From NCBI RefSeq assembly GCF_037975245.1, contig NC_092562.1, positions 12,974,001-13,038,000 of the forward strand: a stretch of 64,000 nucleotides of DNA. Direction: 5' to 3'. Under the pieces are notes generated by a model that worked only from the letters and a program-made list of their open reading frames with translations, had not been told where the DNA came from and searched no databases. Made by a program: the position numbers and the translations under genes. The stretch is from Apostichopus japonicus. Lineage: Eukaryota > Echinodermata > Holothuroidea > Aspidochirotida > Stichopodidae. Below, in pieces: positions 11,166 to 23,879 of this stretch (positions within the stretch are counted from its first letter, which is position 1; each line of letters begins with the position of its first letter).

Positions 11166-11744
11166 TCCTCCTCCTCCTCCTCCTCCTCCTCCTCCTCCTC
11201 CTCCTCCCCCCCTCCTCCTCCTCCTCCTCCTCCTCCTCCACCTACGTACTCTCAAGTGACAGAAATAACTGTCAAGTATGTTAACTGGTAGGACTATACA
11301 GTATGTTGGTAACCAGAGCTGCGGTTCTGGGCCAGTTGTCATTTATTTATAGACGTACAAACAAGTCAGTTGAAGACTGCTGTTTCAAAGTTCATGTATG
11401 AGACCATACAGTTTAAATGTGTTTTCATTGATTATTTCTTTAAGTTCAGTCAATTTGCTTTTCTGAGCCAGGAGGTTAACTATGTGCTTTAGATTTCCTT
11501 TTTTTTTTTGTTCATTGTTGCTGGCATTGTTGATCTTTGGGGCTTTAATACAAATATCTTATCTGAGTATATTACATATGAAAAATGTCAGTTATTTATC
11601 AAATGTATATGCCAATACATGAAGAAAAAACAGTACATTACTGCCACTTGCACATTGCTACTGTAAGTATACCAATCACAGATGGATAGAAGTATGTGCT
11701 GTGTTTATTGTTACACAGCTTGCCTGATTTGTTTAAAATGCTGT
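10853..11744 (+). repeat. 890-bp tandem duplication, copy 2
   Basis: Direct repeat of 9963-10852 with rare substitutions (for example GCG versus GCA near 10747/11651) and different GCC and TCC block lengths. Similarity stops around 11744. Confidence 0.85.
11013..11239 (+). repeat. Compound (TCC)n-(GCC)n-(TCC)n microsatellite, copy 2
   Basis: Same architecture as copy 1 but with a longer GCC block and one TTCC interruption before it, showing length change after the duplication. Confidence 0.95.
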
Positions 11745-12437
11745 AGTACCACTGTGTACATGTTATACAAATTTATGCTGGATGAGATCAGTTACTGCAC
11801 TGTATACCTGTATACGTTGGTAGATACTGTTCAAGTACAGTATGTGCATTACTACATACTGTGGCATGGAGGTGGGGCCCTAAGGGTGACAAATCGTAGT
11901 AATTTCAACTGTACATATTTCTTTGAAAACCACAGACAGTAGTAGTCAGAAAACATAGAGCACTTTACAATTACAGTACATAGCAATTCAAAGAATCACA
12001 TTACTCTACATGTATTGCACACTTAATTTAGTTTAGATGAAGTTTGTTTGGTTTTCAAAATGATCAAGTTCCCTTTGATGTACGCTCCTGAATGTAGATG
12101 AGCATCTTGGGCTCTTCCAAACATGAACCCAGCTTGGACCAACTTGACAATAGAATATATACCTAAATTTGTCATATTTTTGTTCTCATGCAAGGTTTTA
12201 TTCACTATTGAACTGTATAAAAGTGATTCGAGGTAATGTGTGATTATTATGCGACCAACCACTTAGGCTATATATATATGAATACTCTACTGTATGAATA
12301 CTCTACTGTATGTTAAGTAAAAAGGAACATGAGAAACCAGTAAAGTAGTACTGTGACAGTGCTGATTGATGTCACATAGGTAGACAGTGCATGGTACTTA
12401 AACATGCAGTTCCTTGCCTAGGGTACTGTAGACGGTA
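11745..12437. other. Unassigned stretch
   Basis: AT-rich with several TACTGTA words and a local repeat of ATGAATACTCTACTGT (around 12280-12312). No gene recognised. Confidence 0.4.
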
Positions 12438-12814
12438 CACATGTTTTAAAGGCATTGAAGACTCGCCCCAAACCGTGGGCAGCTCTTTGAAAAAGTTAAC
12501 TTTCCGTTGCTTGCAAGTGAAGTTTTCTGCTTGTCGCTACAAAATGCAGACAGTAATGAAACATGATACCTTGTTATCTTTAGCTGGACCTGAGATGTCC
12601 ATCGCTGTATTGTCTGTACACTGTGCTGTGGGTATTGACTGCAGCTGTATGCACTGACTGTACACTAGTGTCTAATTACCGAAGGTAGCAAACTGTGTGC
12701 GTATTTTCTGGGATCAATGGTGGTTTCTAACACTTCTGTTACACCTCATTCTAAACTAGGTCAGATTACCGGCATTAGACGTTTCTTTTTGCACGAGTCT
12801 TCACACCCTTTAAT
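12438..12814 (+). repeat. Dispersed repeat B, copy 2
   Basis: Inverted partner of 7868-8262, about 4.4 kb away. It ends abruptly after CACACCCTTTAAT and lacks the hammerhead-like sequence seen next to copy 1. Confidence 0.8.
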
Positions 12815-13137
12815 GTCGTACTACTGTACAATAACATATAACTGCATAAATATTACACAGAATTAACAGCAAAGCTACAGGTGGAGAAAACTATTTATAA
12901 AAACAAGTACTTGTTTCCTTGTTTGAGTGAAGATGTTGTCAGCATGCAGGGATCCATGTTATAACAATGCTACCTTAGCTTACAATCTTATGAATTTCTA
13001 TGAATACAGACCATCTCCACACCTATTGTCACACACCCTTCCCCTGCGGCCCTGCCCCCATCTCCTTTCAGTTAATTCTGTTACAGTAGTCTGACAAGAA
13101 TTGCTTTTTTAGGGAGAGCTGTAATTTACAACAGCTC

Positions 13138-15053
13138 TCTAGAACTGCAAATTGTCTGCAGACCGCAAAATTGAACCTTGTGAAGACTGTCTATATGTGA
13201 CAACACTTGTCTATATATGTTTGTACTATAGACCATATAAATTGTGTAAATTATGTATACAGTTATATCCAACATAGTTCTACTTAAATGTACATCCTTT
13301 ATAGAGCTGCAAATTGTGTGCAGACCGCAAAGTGACCCCTAAAAGTCTGTCATATATGTGACAACACTTGTCTATATGTTTGTACTGTAGACCATATATA
13401 TTGTTTAAATTATGTATACAGTTATATCCAACATACCTCTACTTAAATACATCCTTAAAGAGCTGCAAATTGTCTGCAGACCACAAAGTGAACCTTAAAA
13501 GACTGTCTATATGTGACAACACTTGTCTATATGTTTGTACTGTAGACCATATAAATTGTGTAAATTATGTATACAGTTATATCCAACATAGCTCTACTTA
13601 AATACATCCTTAAAGAGCTGCAAATTGTTTGCAGACCACAAAGTGAACCTTGTGAAGACTGTCTATATGTGACAAGACTTGTCTATATGTTTGTAGTACT
13701 GTAGACCATATATATTGTGTAAATTATGTATTCAGAACTTTATATCCAACACAGTTCTACTTAAATAAATCCATAAAGAGCTGCAAATTGTCTGCAGACC
13801 ACAAAGTGAACCTTGTGAAGACTGTCTATATGTGACAAGACTTGTCTATATATTTGTAGTACTGTAGACCATATTGTGTAAATTATGTATTCAGTTATAT
13901 CCAACACAGTTCTACTTAAATAAATCCTTAAAGAGCTGTAAATTGTCTGCAGACCGCAAAGTGAACCTTGTGAAGACTGTCTATATGTGACAACACTTGT
14001 CTATATGTTTGTAGTACTGTAGACCATATATATTGTGTAAATTATGTATTCAGAACTTTATATCCAACACAGTTCTACTTAAATAAATCCATAAAGAGCT
14101 GCAAATTGTCTGCAGACCACAAAGTGAACCTTGTGAAGACTGTCTATATGTGACAAGACTTGTCTATATGTTTGTAGTACTGTAGACCATATTGTGTAAA
14201 TTATGTATTCAGTTATATCCAACACAGTTCTACTTAAATAAATCCTTAAAGAGCTGTAAATTGTCTGCAGACCGCAAAGTGAACCTTGTGAAGACTGTCT
14301 ATATGTGACAACACTTGTCTATATGTTTGTAGTACTGTAGACCATATATATTGTGTAAATTATGTATTCAGAACTTTATATCCAACACAGTTCTACTTAA
14401 ATAAATCCATAAAGAGCTGCAAATTGTCTGCAGACCACAAAGTGAACCTTGTGAAGACTGTCTATATGTGACAAGACTTGTCTATATGTTTGTAGTACTG
14501 TAGACCATATTGTGTAAATTATGTATTCAGTTATATCCAACACAGTTCTACTTAAATAAATCCTTAAAGAGCTGTAAATTGTTTGCAGACCACAAAGTGA
14601 ACCTTGTGAAGACTGTCTATATGTGACAAGACTTGTCTATATGTTTGTAGTACTGTAGACCATATATATTGTGTAAATTATGTATTCAGAACTTTATATC
14701 CAACACAGTTCTACTTAAATAAATCCATAAAGAGCTGCAAATTGTCTGCAGACCACAAAGTGAACCTTGTGAAGACTGTCTATATGTGACAAGACTTGTC
14801 TATATGTTTGTAGTACTGTAGACCATATTGTGTAAATTATGTATTCAGTTATATCCAACACAGTTCTACTTAAATAAATCCTTAAAGAGCTGTAAATTGT
14901 CTGCAGACCGCAAAGTGAACCTTAAAAGACTGTCACATATGTGACAATACTTGTATATGTTTGTACTATAGACCATATTGTGTAAATTATGTATACAGGT
15001 ATATATCCAACATACTGTACTGTAGTTCTAATTAAATATATATACATCCTTTA
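13138..15053 (+). repeat. Satellite-like tandem array, ~153-166 bp monomers, about 12 copies
   Basis: Monomers start with GAGCTGCAAATTGTCTGCAG and contain GACTGTCTATATGTGACAA, a second CTTGTCTATATGTTTGTA and TCCAACACAGTTCTACTTAAA. From about 13777 long (~164 bp) and short (~154 bp) monomers alternate, making a ~317-bp higher-order unit repeated at least three times. Edge monomers are more divergent. It is non-coding. Confidence 0.92.
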
Positions 15054-15478
15054 CAGGCGGTATATTGAATTATCTCGCACCTGCTTTATCACTAATTAAT
15101 TGGTAATTAGTGTACCATAAACACTGTAAGAACAGACTTTTGTAAACATTGGTTTGACAGTAAGTGGTTTCACATGTTGTATGTATGTCAGTATAGTGCG
15201 TGGTACCCATTTGTAAATTTATTGCACGAAACGATTAATCTTGATCTAGTCGTTGGATACAGTTTACGTGTGGAATTTGGCTCATGTACAGTATTATGCA
15301 GCTGGCAGTTTATACTTTTACATAGCATCCATGTTCAGTACTGTACTGTACATGTAGCCAAAGAATTCAAAATGATGATGAAATATATTGATTATAAGGA
15401 AAGAACATTTGCTTGGAGTTGGAAAACACACCTGTTGAGAAACTGAAAGTGTGTAAAAGGAAACTATAAAAATTTAAT

Positions 15479-15600
15479 TCCCTCCTCGCTTACCTGTCTC
15501 CCCATATCCTTAGCGCTCTCGTTCTTACGTACCTAGAACGAACTGGTAACCTCTTAACACTGCGCCATTTTTGTTCAAGCCGGAGAGGTCCAGACATGCG
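15479..15600 (+). mobile_element. Foldback MITE (family C), left-end fragment
   Basis: Matches the left part of the complete copy at 43593-43803: CTCGCTTACCTGTCTCCCC, then CTCGTTCT...AGAACGAACTGGTAACC and an ACACTGCGCC word. The right inverted terminus is missing. Confidence 0.7.
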
Positions 15601-18351
15601 TTAATGAAAGCCTCACATTTTTTTTTTGTGTCTAGATCTACAGTATATCAAATAATTTTCCATAAATTAAAGTTTGTTTCATAATCGTCATGGTGATGGT
15701 CATGGTCATCAAGTTTTAGAACAAATTAACTCACTGTACATGTTTAATACTGTTACTTTGGAATCATACACAAGATCAGTAATTTTGCATTTCAACATGC
15801 ATGAAATTCTCCAAGTCTGTGTGTTATATAGTATACCCAACTAGAAATTTACTAGACAGATATATGTGTATTATAACTTGTATTAAAGCAACAGTAACTA
15901 TGTATACAGCACATTGTAACAAAACTACTGTACATATCAAGATTTTACTGTGAATGTTTTCTGTCAATTATGGTATACACATAGGTAACCTTTTAAGCTG
16001 CAGTTTACCCTTAGCGGCCATTCACTTCCAACCAATTACCCACTTTCTCATGCTATATACACCCGTCTAATTAGTTTGATCTTTTGTGGGCTTGGTTATC
16101 GGCACGAATCGTGGATTGGGTACACTGTATTGGACAGTACAGGACCACGGTAGAGACATTGTACGGAAGTACCGTACTGCGCATAATTTGCAGATTTACT
16201 TTCAACGCTTACTTGCTTACCTGTCTCTTCAAAACCATACAGATATATCGGCACCCTAACATGTCAAGCTTTAGAACCATTTTACTATACACTGCCAGTA
16301 ATGTTACTATCTAGCCCAAAAATTAACTGAACCACGTAGTGAAAAGGACCGCAACAAAGTTTGCAAGCAAGAAACTACTGTGGTATGAATGCACATTTTA
16401 CATGAACAACTATCCTTGCAGAGAGAAGAAACATACTGTGAGATGAAATATCCTTTTAAGGATCAGAGACGAACTAGCTTCCCACAAAATTCATAGCTTG
16501 TCTAAACTCATAACATTTTCTGAACAACACAATGATTCAAATATTACATGATGACAATTCAAGTGCATCTTTGTACTATGAGCGCTTGTTGTACATGTAC
16601 CGAATGTGACAACATACTGTACATTCTTCTCTCTGCACACATAATGATAGCCTATACCACAAACTTTGTTATCTCTACACAGGGGAATGTAATGGTACAA
16701 GTACAGTAGTTACGTACTTTGTGTTCACTGAGCAGAACAGATGCAATGATGTCTGCAGACAATGCGTAAGGGACTATTAGCCAATCAAATCACTTGATTT
16801 GACAAGCATCATTGACTATTTTTAGCTTGAAAATCCCTGTAATGGAAATGTTATTAACCCTGTACCTTGCTGGTTGATTGTTATGATATACTTTTTGTTT
16901 TCAAACAAAATCACTCAAAGGTAGGATTGGAAGGAATTTTGGTTCTTTTCAGAAGAAGTTGGGGCTTTTTGGATAGAAGAAAAGAAAGATGTTTATTCAA
17001 AATTTTTTTTTTAATGTTTTGCATAGGCCGAGTTGTGAGTGTGTGTACTTGGGGTTTGTTCTGTAATAAAAAAGTTTGCGTCCCGCCAGCACACACGCAC
17101 GCAATATGAAGATTTTTTGTCCCTGGCTAAAACAATGCAACCCGACGCAGAATCCTGTGTCGTTCATTCGTAACAATGCTGTTAAATATCTACAGTGCAG
17201 TGCATTTATATGTACAGTACATATCATACAATAGATTACAGTGCAGTACAATACAGTACAAGTGCAGTGCAATGCCTTTGAGTGCAGTGTACGTAGTACA
17301 GTAGGTCATGAATGGCAGACTTACAAGTACACACTGTACACTGTATGCTATACAGCATCATAGTACACCGTATACCCTCTAATCATCTCCATGATCAGCT
17401 GCATCGTGCATCGTTTCCATCTTTGTCATTCACCGGACAGTTAATTGATGTTCACACGTACAGTAGATTAATACCCACCAGCAAAGTCAGCAGATCTCTA
17501 CGGCTATTACTGGGATATTTTCATTAAAAAGACAACTTGCTGATTTGAGTCCAAGGCCTATATTATCATCTCAACTGATAGTATAAATAATTGTTATAGT
17601 CATATGTCTCTGTGTGTGTGAGTGTGGGTGTACAAACTGTACAGTAACAGGTAATAACTTCAGTGATCACATTTTTGTTAACCAGGTTTTGATGGATCTG
17701 AAGGTTGTCACTCTATATGTTTTTGTACACAAGATATGAGATAAAAGTTACAGAGCCATAAAACCTGCTACATAAAGTTTTGAACTCGAAATTATTAATT
17801 AACATTGATGGAACAATGAAACAATGGGATTACCTTAATTTTGTGGGACACAAAACGTTATATGTTGGCCTAAAACCACGTTTATAACTCATTGATCTAT
17901 TAAAGAAGCAAAAAAGCAACCAAATGAAAGGCCTACAGTAAACCATGTTTCTTGGACAGAGAGTCTTTCAAGATGACAAAGGATATCCAATGATGTGTGA
18001 ATGTAATAAATGTACATGGCTTGGTTTGTAGAAAGAAAAATTGCCAAGTTATAAATCAATATCAAAAACACAAGTTTCTAACAGGGATACTGTAGGTCAC
18101 AGTACTGGCCCATAAGGTATACTGTACTGTGTAGCTCTGTGTAATTGTAAATGTAAGTAAAGAAAACCAACAAACTGGACAAGCACCTGTTAAGGTTTCC
18201 AAGTAATATTCGGACTATTTTGGAATTTCAGGAACCTGCAGAGACCTTTGCTGCGTGCGGATAATAACAGTTAAATTGAGGTCAAAGATTGACCGTGTAC
18301 AACAGGTGCATGACCATCATCCTTTGTAACTGTTGTTATTTTTGCAAGGAC
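15601..18351. other. Unassigned stretch
   Basis: No gene or clear repeat family. A cluster of TACAGTAC/GTGCAGTGC words occurs at 17190-17360. Short open frames lack splice or motif support. Confidence 0.4.
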
Positions 18352-18830
18352 ATATGATATTTCTGTTCACTTTTTCATGCAGCTTATGGAGTAGATTTTG
18401 ATTAAAAAAAAAATGTTGATGATGTTATTGTTAATAAAATCTCATATCAATTAGATCTCATGATAAAGCTTGAGTTAGCCAAGATTTAGAGAGGAGATAA
18501 AAGTCCAAAATTTTGAGTTTCCATGTATTTTTTATTTTTTTTTGCAACTCTTTTCCTTTTCCATTCGTTTGATGGGAACAAGGTAGACAGATGATACTTC
18601 TGTTCCCTTTTTAAGCAGCTTATTGAGTAGATTTTGATGAAAAAAAAAAAAGTTGATGCTGTTTTTATAATAAAATCTCATATCAATTAAATCTCATTAT
18701 AAAGTTTGAGTTAGCCAAGATTTGGAGAGGAGAAAAAGTCCCAAAATTTGGAGTTTACTTTTTTCAATTTTTTTTTATTTGAAACTCTCTTCCTTTTCCA
18801 TTCGTTCGGTGGGAACAAGGTAGACGGGTG
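18352..18830 (+). repeat. Tandem duplication of a ~240-bp unit
   Basis: Two diverged direct copies, each with GCAGCTTAT-GAGTAGATTTTGAT, AAAATCTCATATCAATTA, TTGAGTTAGCCAAGATTT and TTTTCCATTCGTT, ending GGGAACAAGGTAGAC. The boundary is near 18591. Confidence 0.85.
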
Positions 18831-19256
18831 TCTCGTTAAGTTCGATCAGTCTTTGTTTTGAGAAAACTTAGGGTACACGGTAGGTGTGGGAAAATCACAG
18901 ACCGCCAAAGTATCATTGAACACAAAAGATAAGGTACTGTAATTATATTGCATGCAGTCTAAGCTTATTCAGAGTATTATTTACTTGATCTATATACGGT
19001 GCTGTTTTCCTGGACAAACTTGAAAGAGGATCTACATAGTTAACATGGGTAAGTTTGGCAATTGCAAGACAGGACGAGCAAAGTAAAAAGCCGAAAAGAG
19101 GAAATTCTATAATGGAACTGATGTCAGCTCATATTTTCAGTGGAACATTGTTACATTTTGAGGGTGAGAGGTGGTTATTAAACACATGTATACTGCAGTG
19201 CCTAGATACCTTCAAGGTCATAGGAGTCGGTCCCAGATTTATAGCATATTTACTTC

Positions 19257-19392
19257 GTTCCTCGCTTACCTGCCTCCCCACGACCTTAGCACTCTCGTTC
19301 TACAGTGTCTAGAACGAACCAGTAACCTTTGAACACTGTGCGCCCTCTATGACCGGACCCCTCGGGTCAATGCCCTTCCTTCTCATTCTACC
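19257..19392 (+). mobile_element. Foldback MITE (family C), left part
   Basis: Shares CCTCGCTTACCTG, CTCTCGTTCTA, GAACGAACCAGTAACC, GTGCGCCCTCTATGACCGGA and ATGCCCTTCCTTCTCATTCT with the copy at 43593-43803. It is truncated before the right terminus. Confidence 0.75.
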
Positions 19393-19567
19393 ATTTAGCA
19401 TTATGCTAACAATTGATAACAGATTTGAAAAGGACTTTTCTGATGATTCTGAACCTCCAAATTATGTATTTTTCGTGACTTTGAGAAGTGTTGGACAATG
19501 TCCCGACAAGGCAAATGACAGTTGAAGTTGGAGCATGAGGTGACCATTTATTAACTTTCTAGCATAT

Positions 19568-20240
19568 TTGGGATCAATACCGTTTACCTTCAATCACATA
19601 TATACTGTACACTGTCATACAGTATATGTTATGTATCAATACCTGTTACCTTCAATCACATATATACTGTCATACAGTACAGTATATGTTATGGATCAAT
19701 ACCGGTTGCCTTCAATCATATATGTCATACAGTATATGTTATGGATCAATACCGGTTACCTTCAGTCACATATACACTGTCATACAGTATATGTTATCAT
19801 TGTTATGGATCAATACCGGTTGCCTTCAATCATATGAATGTCATACAGTATATGTTATGGATCAATACCGGTTACCTTCAATCACATATACACTGTCATA
19901 CAGTATATGTGTTACGGATCAATACCGGTTACCTTCAATCACATACACTGTCATTCAGTATATATGTTATGGATCAATACTGGTTACCTTCAATCACACT
20001 GTCATACAGTATATGTTATGGATAAATACCGGTTACTTCAATCATATACTGTCATACAGTATATGTTATGGATCAATACCGGTTACCTTCAATCATATAT
20101 ACAATGTCATACAGTATATGTTATGGATCAATACCGGTTACCTTCAATCATATATATATACACTGTCATACAGTATAATGTTATGGATCAATACCGGTTA
20201 CCTTCAATCATATATCTTTCATACAGAATATGTTATATAC
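19568..20240 (+). repeat. Minisatellite, ~55-bp unit, about 12 copies
   Basis: The unit contains GGATCAATACCGGTTACCTT, CAATCA and CTGTCATACAGTATATGTT. Copy length varies through the TATATA segment. Open frames across it are repeat artefacts. Confidence 0.93.
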
Positions 20241-20826
20241 AGTAGAAAGCTACAGTACCTCATCAATACAATATAAGATCCCAACAAAAAGTTACTATAA
20301 GAGTGTTGCTGCTCGGAAAGTTCAATATTGACCTCAGATATATAAATCAAAGGAAGTATGTGCAGGTGGTTCATAAAAATTAAAACTTGAATAATATGCA
20401 AGAGAAAGTAACTTATTCAGAAATATGGTACAACCTAGGGAAAGAATGCGGCCAGATTTTATTCAGTCTCTGCAGTTTCTGTGTCTTTGTACAAGTTATG
20501 TCTTGTTTCAGTCCCCCTTTCTTTGTTTAATTATCTTTTTATATTCTTCACTCATACAACAAACTACTAATTCACAGAGGGTTGTGTGTTCCTGGATTAA
20601 AAAAGTTAATCATTTTGTCGAAAAGTAAACCTTCCCTGGCTTATATTATACTCGTTAACTTTAATAGAACCCACACTCTTTTGAATAATTAATAGATAGG
20701 GATTAAAGGTTGACTGTGTGGATGGGATGATATGTAATACCCCAGTGGCTGCACACTGTGTACAGTACTTTATATACTACTTCTTTATCAATTTAACTTG
20801 CTGGGAATAGGGCAGTTTACGAAAGT
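20241..20826. other. Unassigned stretch between minisatellites
   Basis: No gene or structured repeat recognised. Confidence 0.4.
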
Positions 20827-21505
20827 TTATAAGCCAACATCAACCCATGTTACAATGGTTGTACTGATATATACCACGCATAATGTACTTTATTGTTGTA
20901 AGTCAACATCAACCCATGTTACAACAGAACAATGTACAGATATATACCACGCATACTGTACTTTAATGTAAGTCAACATCAACCGATGTTACAATATCTA
21001 GAACAGAATGTACTGATATACACCATGCATATTGTACTTTAATGTTGTAAGTCAATATCAACCCATGTTACAATATATCTAGAACAGAATGTACTGATAT
21101 ACACCATGCATATTGTACTTTAATGTGTAAGTCAACATCAACCCATGCTACAACAGAACAGAATGTACTCATATATACCACGCATACTGTACTTTAATGT
21201 TGTAAGTCAATATCAACCCATGTTACAATATATCTAGAACAGAATGTACTGATATACACCATGCATATTGTACTTTAATGTGTAAGTCAACATCAACCCA
21301 TGCTACAACAGAACAGAATGTACTCATATATACCACGCATACTGTACTTTAATGTTGTAAGTCAATATCAACCCATGTTACAATATATCTAGAACAGAAT
21401 GTACTGATATACACCATGCATATTGTACTTTAATGTTGTAAGTCAACATCAACCCATGTTACAATGGAACAGAATGTACTGATATACACCATGCATACCA
21501 TACTT
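20827..21505 (+). repeat. Minisatellite, ~70-81-bp unit, about 9 copies
   Basis: The unit contains GTAAGTCAACATCAACCCAT, GTTACAA, AACAGAATGTACTGATATA and CCATGCATATTGTACTTTAA. A two-monomer block around 21050-21210 recurs at 21210-21370, so there is local higher-order duplication. Confidence 0.9.
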
Positions 21506-22773
21506 CAATATAGCTTATTTGGTTTATGTGCATTAAAATTTGCTGTAAATATTTCTCTTCATATTGGATGCACTTGTAACATTGCCAAATATGGTTGAAA
21601 TGGACCACTCAAAAGCTGTGTATCTGTTTTTGTTTTTCTCTCTTGTCCTTTGTCATACAGTACTGTACTTTTTTGACGCATTTTTTGGGGGGAATTAAGA
21701 ATGACATTATCTTATTATGTTTCCTGTCATGTTCAGATGTCGGTTACCACAAACAATCTGAATAGTTCATTTAAACTTATCCTTTTGACATGTACTGTAA
21801 TGTTCTTAATTCTCTCATCTTTTTTTGCCTTGGCCTAACACAAACGAGAATTGATTAACAATAACCAGCTGCACGTCCACAACCTAGAAGTATGCAAACA
21901 CTATAGGTCTGATATCAAGAAGTACTGTATAATTTGGAAGCTTTACAACCAATCACTTCCTCACGTTTGCATCCGTTTGTCAAATTTCCCATTCAAATTT
22001 TGCGTTTGCTGGTACGAAATTGGCGTTCTGACAGAATTTAAGCTGATTTTCACTGACCTACAGATTTCATCTCGTTTAGATAAAGGAATGAAAAGATGAA
22101 ATCAATATCCCGCCCAAAATTTCATTTGAGTATTAGATATGTTCGTTAATATATACAGATATATATATACATATAGTGCCGTGAGGCTCATTTATTCTGG
22201 AAGGTCAAATATACAGTAGTGTGGTCATAAATTGGCAATATTGTCTCAGATATATACTAGATATTATCAGAACTAGCTTTATAGGAGACAAAACCCTGAC
22301 CATAATCTTGGCTTCTTCAGCTTATCTATATGATATACTTGTTTGTGAAGAAGGGCTACACAGAAAAGCTTAGGAGAGTTTTGCTCTGTTTGAGAAATAT
22401 TATACTTTGAAACCTGTTGTATGTATCTGAGAGCTCTTAATTTTGTAAAATTGTGTCATCAACTTGGCAAAGTGCCCCTGGGATTTGAAGTCATTTTAAT
22501 AGTTTTTTCTTTGCTTGTCAAATTTTCCAAGTAGAAAGTTTTAACTGGGCTAATTGACACTGAAAACGATACCCTCATTAGGCAGTGTGTGTTAAGAGAG
22601 CTTCAGTATATATATATATTTTGTATAGGGAATTTGCTAAAACCCATCTGTGTCCCAGGAAAGAAACATTGTAATAAATAGAGATGAACAACATGTCAAG
22701 TTGAGACGTGGCTAGATGATGTCATACTTAGACTGGACCAAGTCTTCAGAGTCGTGCGTGATGATAACGGACA
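21506..22773. other. Unassigned AT-rich stretch
   Basis: No gene recognised. TA-rich simple sequence at 22147-22175. Confidence 0.4.
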
Positions 22774-22777
22774 TTAA

Positions 22778-23347
22778 AGGATTGGTTCAGGTGTCTGACA
22801 TGTCTATCTTGTATGAAAGAGCTTAAAAAGAAAAACAGAATAGTGAAGAAACTACCATGATAGCATTCTCTGTTAAGGAAATATGACATTTTGAAGATTT
22901 CACAATTTCTTTGCAAATGACTGGTGTAGAAAGACTAACTGTGAGGGTGTGATGTCACATCCTCACTTCCTTAACATGTGTCAATATATTTCATTAAAAA
23001 ATAATAACATTTTTTTCACAAATCTAAAAAAATTTAATGAAACATTCTTCAGATGTTAAATCTCAAATACTTCCCTTGACACATATGAGATCTCCTGACG
23101 TATCTTTTTGTTGTAGGTCATAAAATCTTACACAATATTTTAATAAAATAACAAAAACTTTTCAGGACTGTGAGGATATGATGTCACAGCTAGTCTGATT
23201 TCAGCAGTTTCTACACAATCAGATAGAACTTTAAACTTGAATATCTCCTAAACGGAAAAAGATATTTGAATAATTTCTTCACTGTTGGGTTTCTTTTATT
23301 GTCCTCTTTCATATAAGATAAACATTTGTGACACCTGAACTATTCCT
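22778..23347. mobile_element. MITE flanked by TTAA (piggyBac-type)
   Basis: 570 bp. Left end AGGATTGGTTCAGGTGTC; the right end on the minus strand is AGGAATAGTTCAGGTGTC, with similarity continuing through TATCTT-TATGAAAGAG. TTAA stands directly outside both ends (22774-22777 and 23348-23351). TTAA duplications are typical of piggyBac-type elements, though other superfamilies also use TTAA. Two internal GATGTCAC-centred palindromes occur near 22950 and 23180. No coding capacity. Confidence 0.82.
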
Positions 23348-23879
23348 TTAAATCTGCAATATCTCTCAAATGGAATCAGATTTTTCTCAGATCTAATTTA
23401 TCTCTAGATCTAATAGATCAATGATGAATGTTGAGGTTTGTGTCTCCTTTTGTAATACATTAATAGCCAAAAGGTTGAGTAGTTTATATGCAAGTTGAAT
23501 CATATCAAACAATAAATAACAATCTTCCAATGGCCTGTTAAGTGTGATCCTTGAGGTATTCCAATATACTGTATGCATTGTTAATCACCATGACACATTC
23601 ACTGGATATGTTTATCTTACAGTTGGGCTGGCACTTTATTGGTACATGATATGTACTTAGTTTATTCCTCAATTACCTGTTTTCAGTGAAAATACTAGTA
23701 AGTACTGCATTCTGCACTGCGCTTGCATTCTGCATTAAATATTCTAGCTATGATAGTGCATTGTAGCTACAATGCACCATGTTGTAGCTACTGTACAGTA
23801 CAGTAGCTTTGGAAGGACGAGGAAGTTTGAGCATATGACCCGGAAGTGGGTCATAGTAGGTCACAAGTGTTGCCCATGA
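23348..23879. other. Unassigned stretch
   Basis: No gene recognised; local GTAGCTAC and ACAGTACAGTAG words precede the GTAC-rich minisatellite. Confidence 0.35.

Noticed and set aside
19568-20276. Overlapping frames with repeated YGSIPVTFNH-type peptide
   Set aside because: All frames follow the 55-bp minisatellite unit and shift frame whenever the unit length changes.
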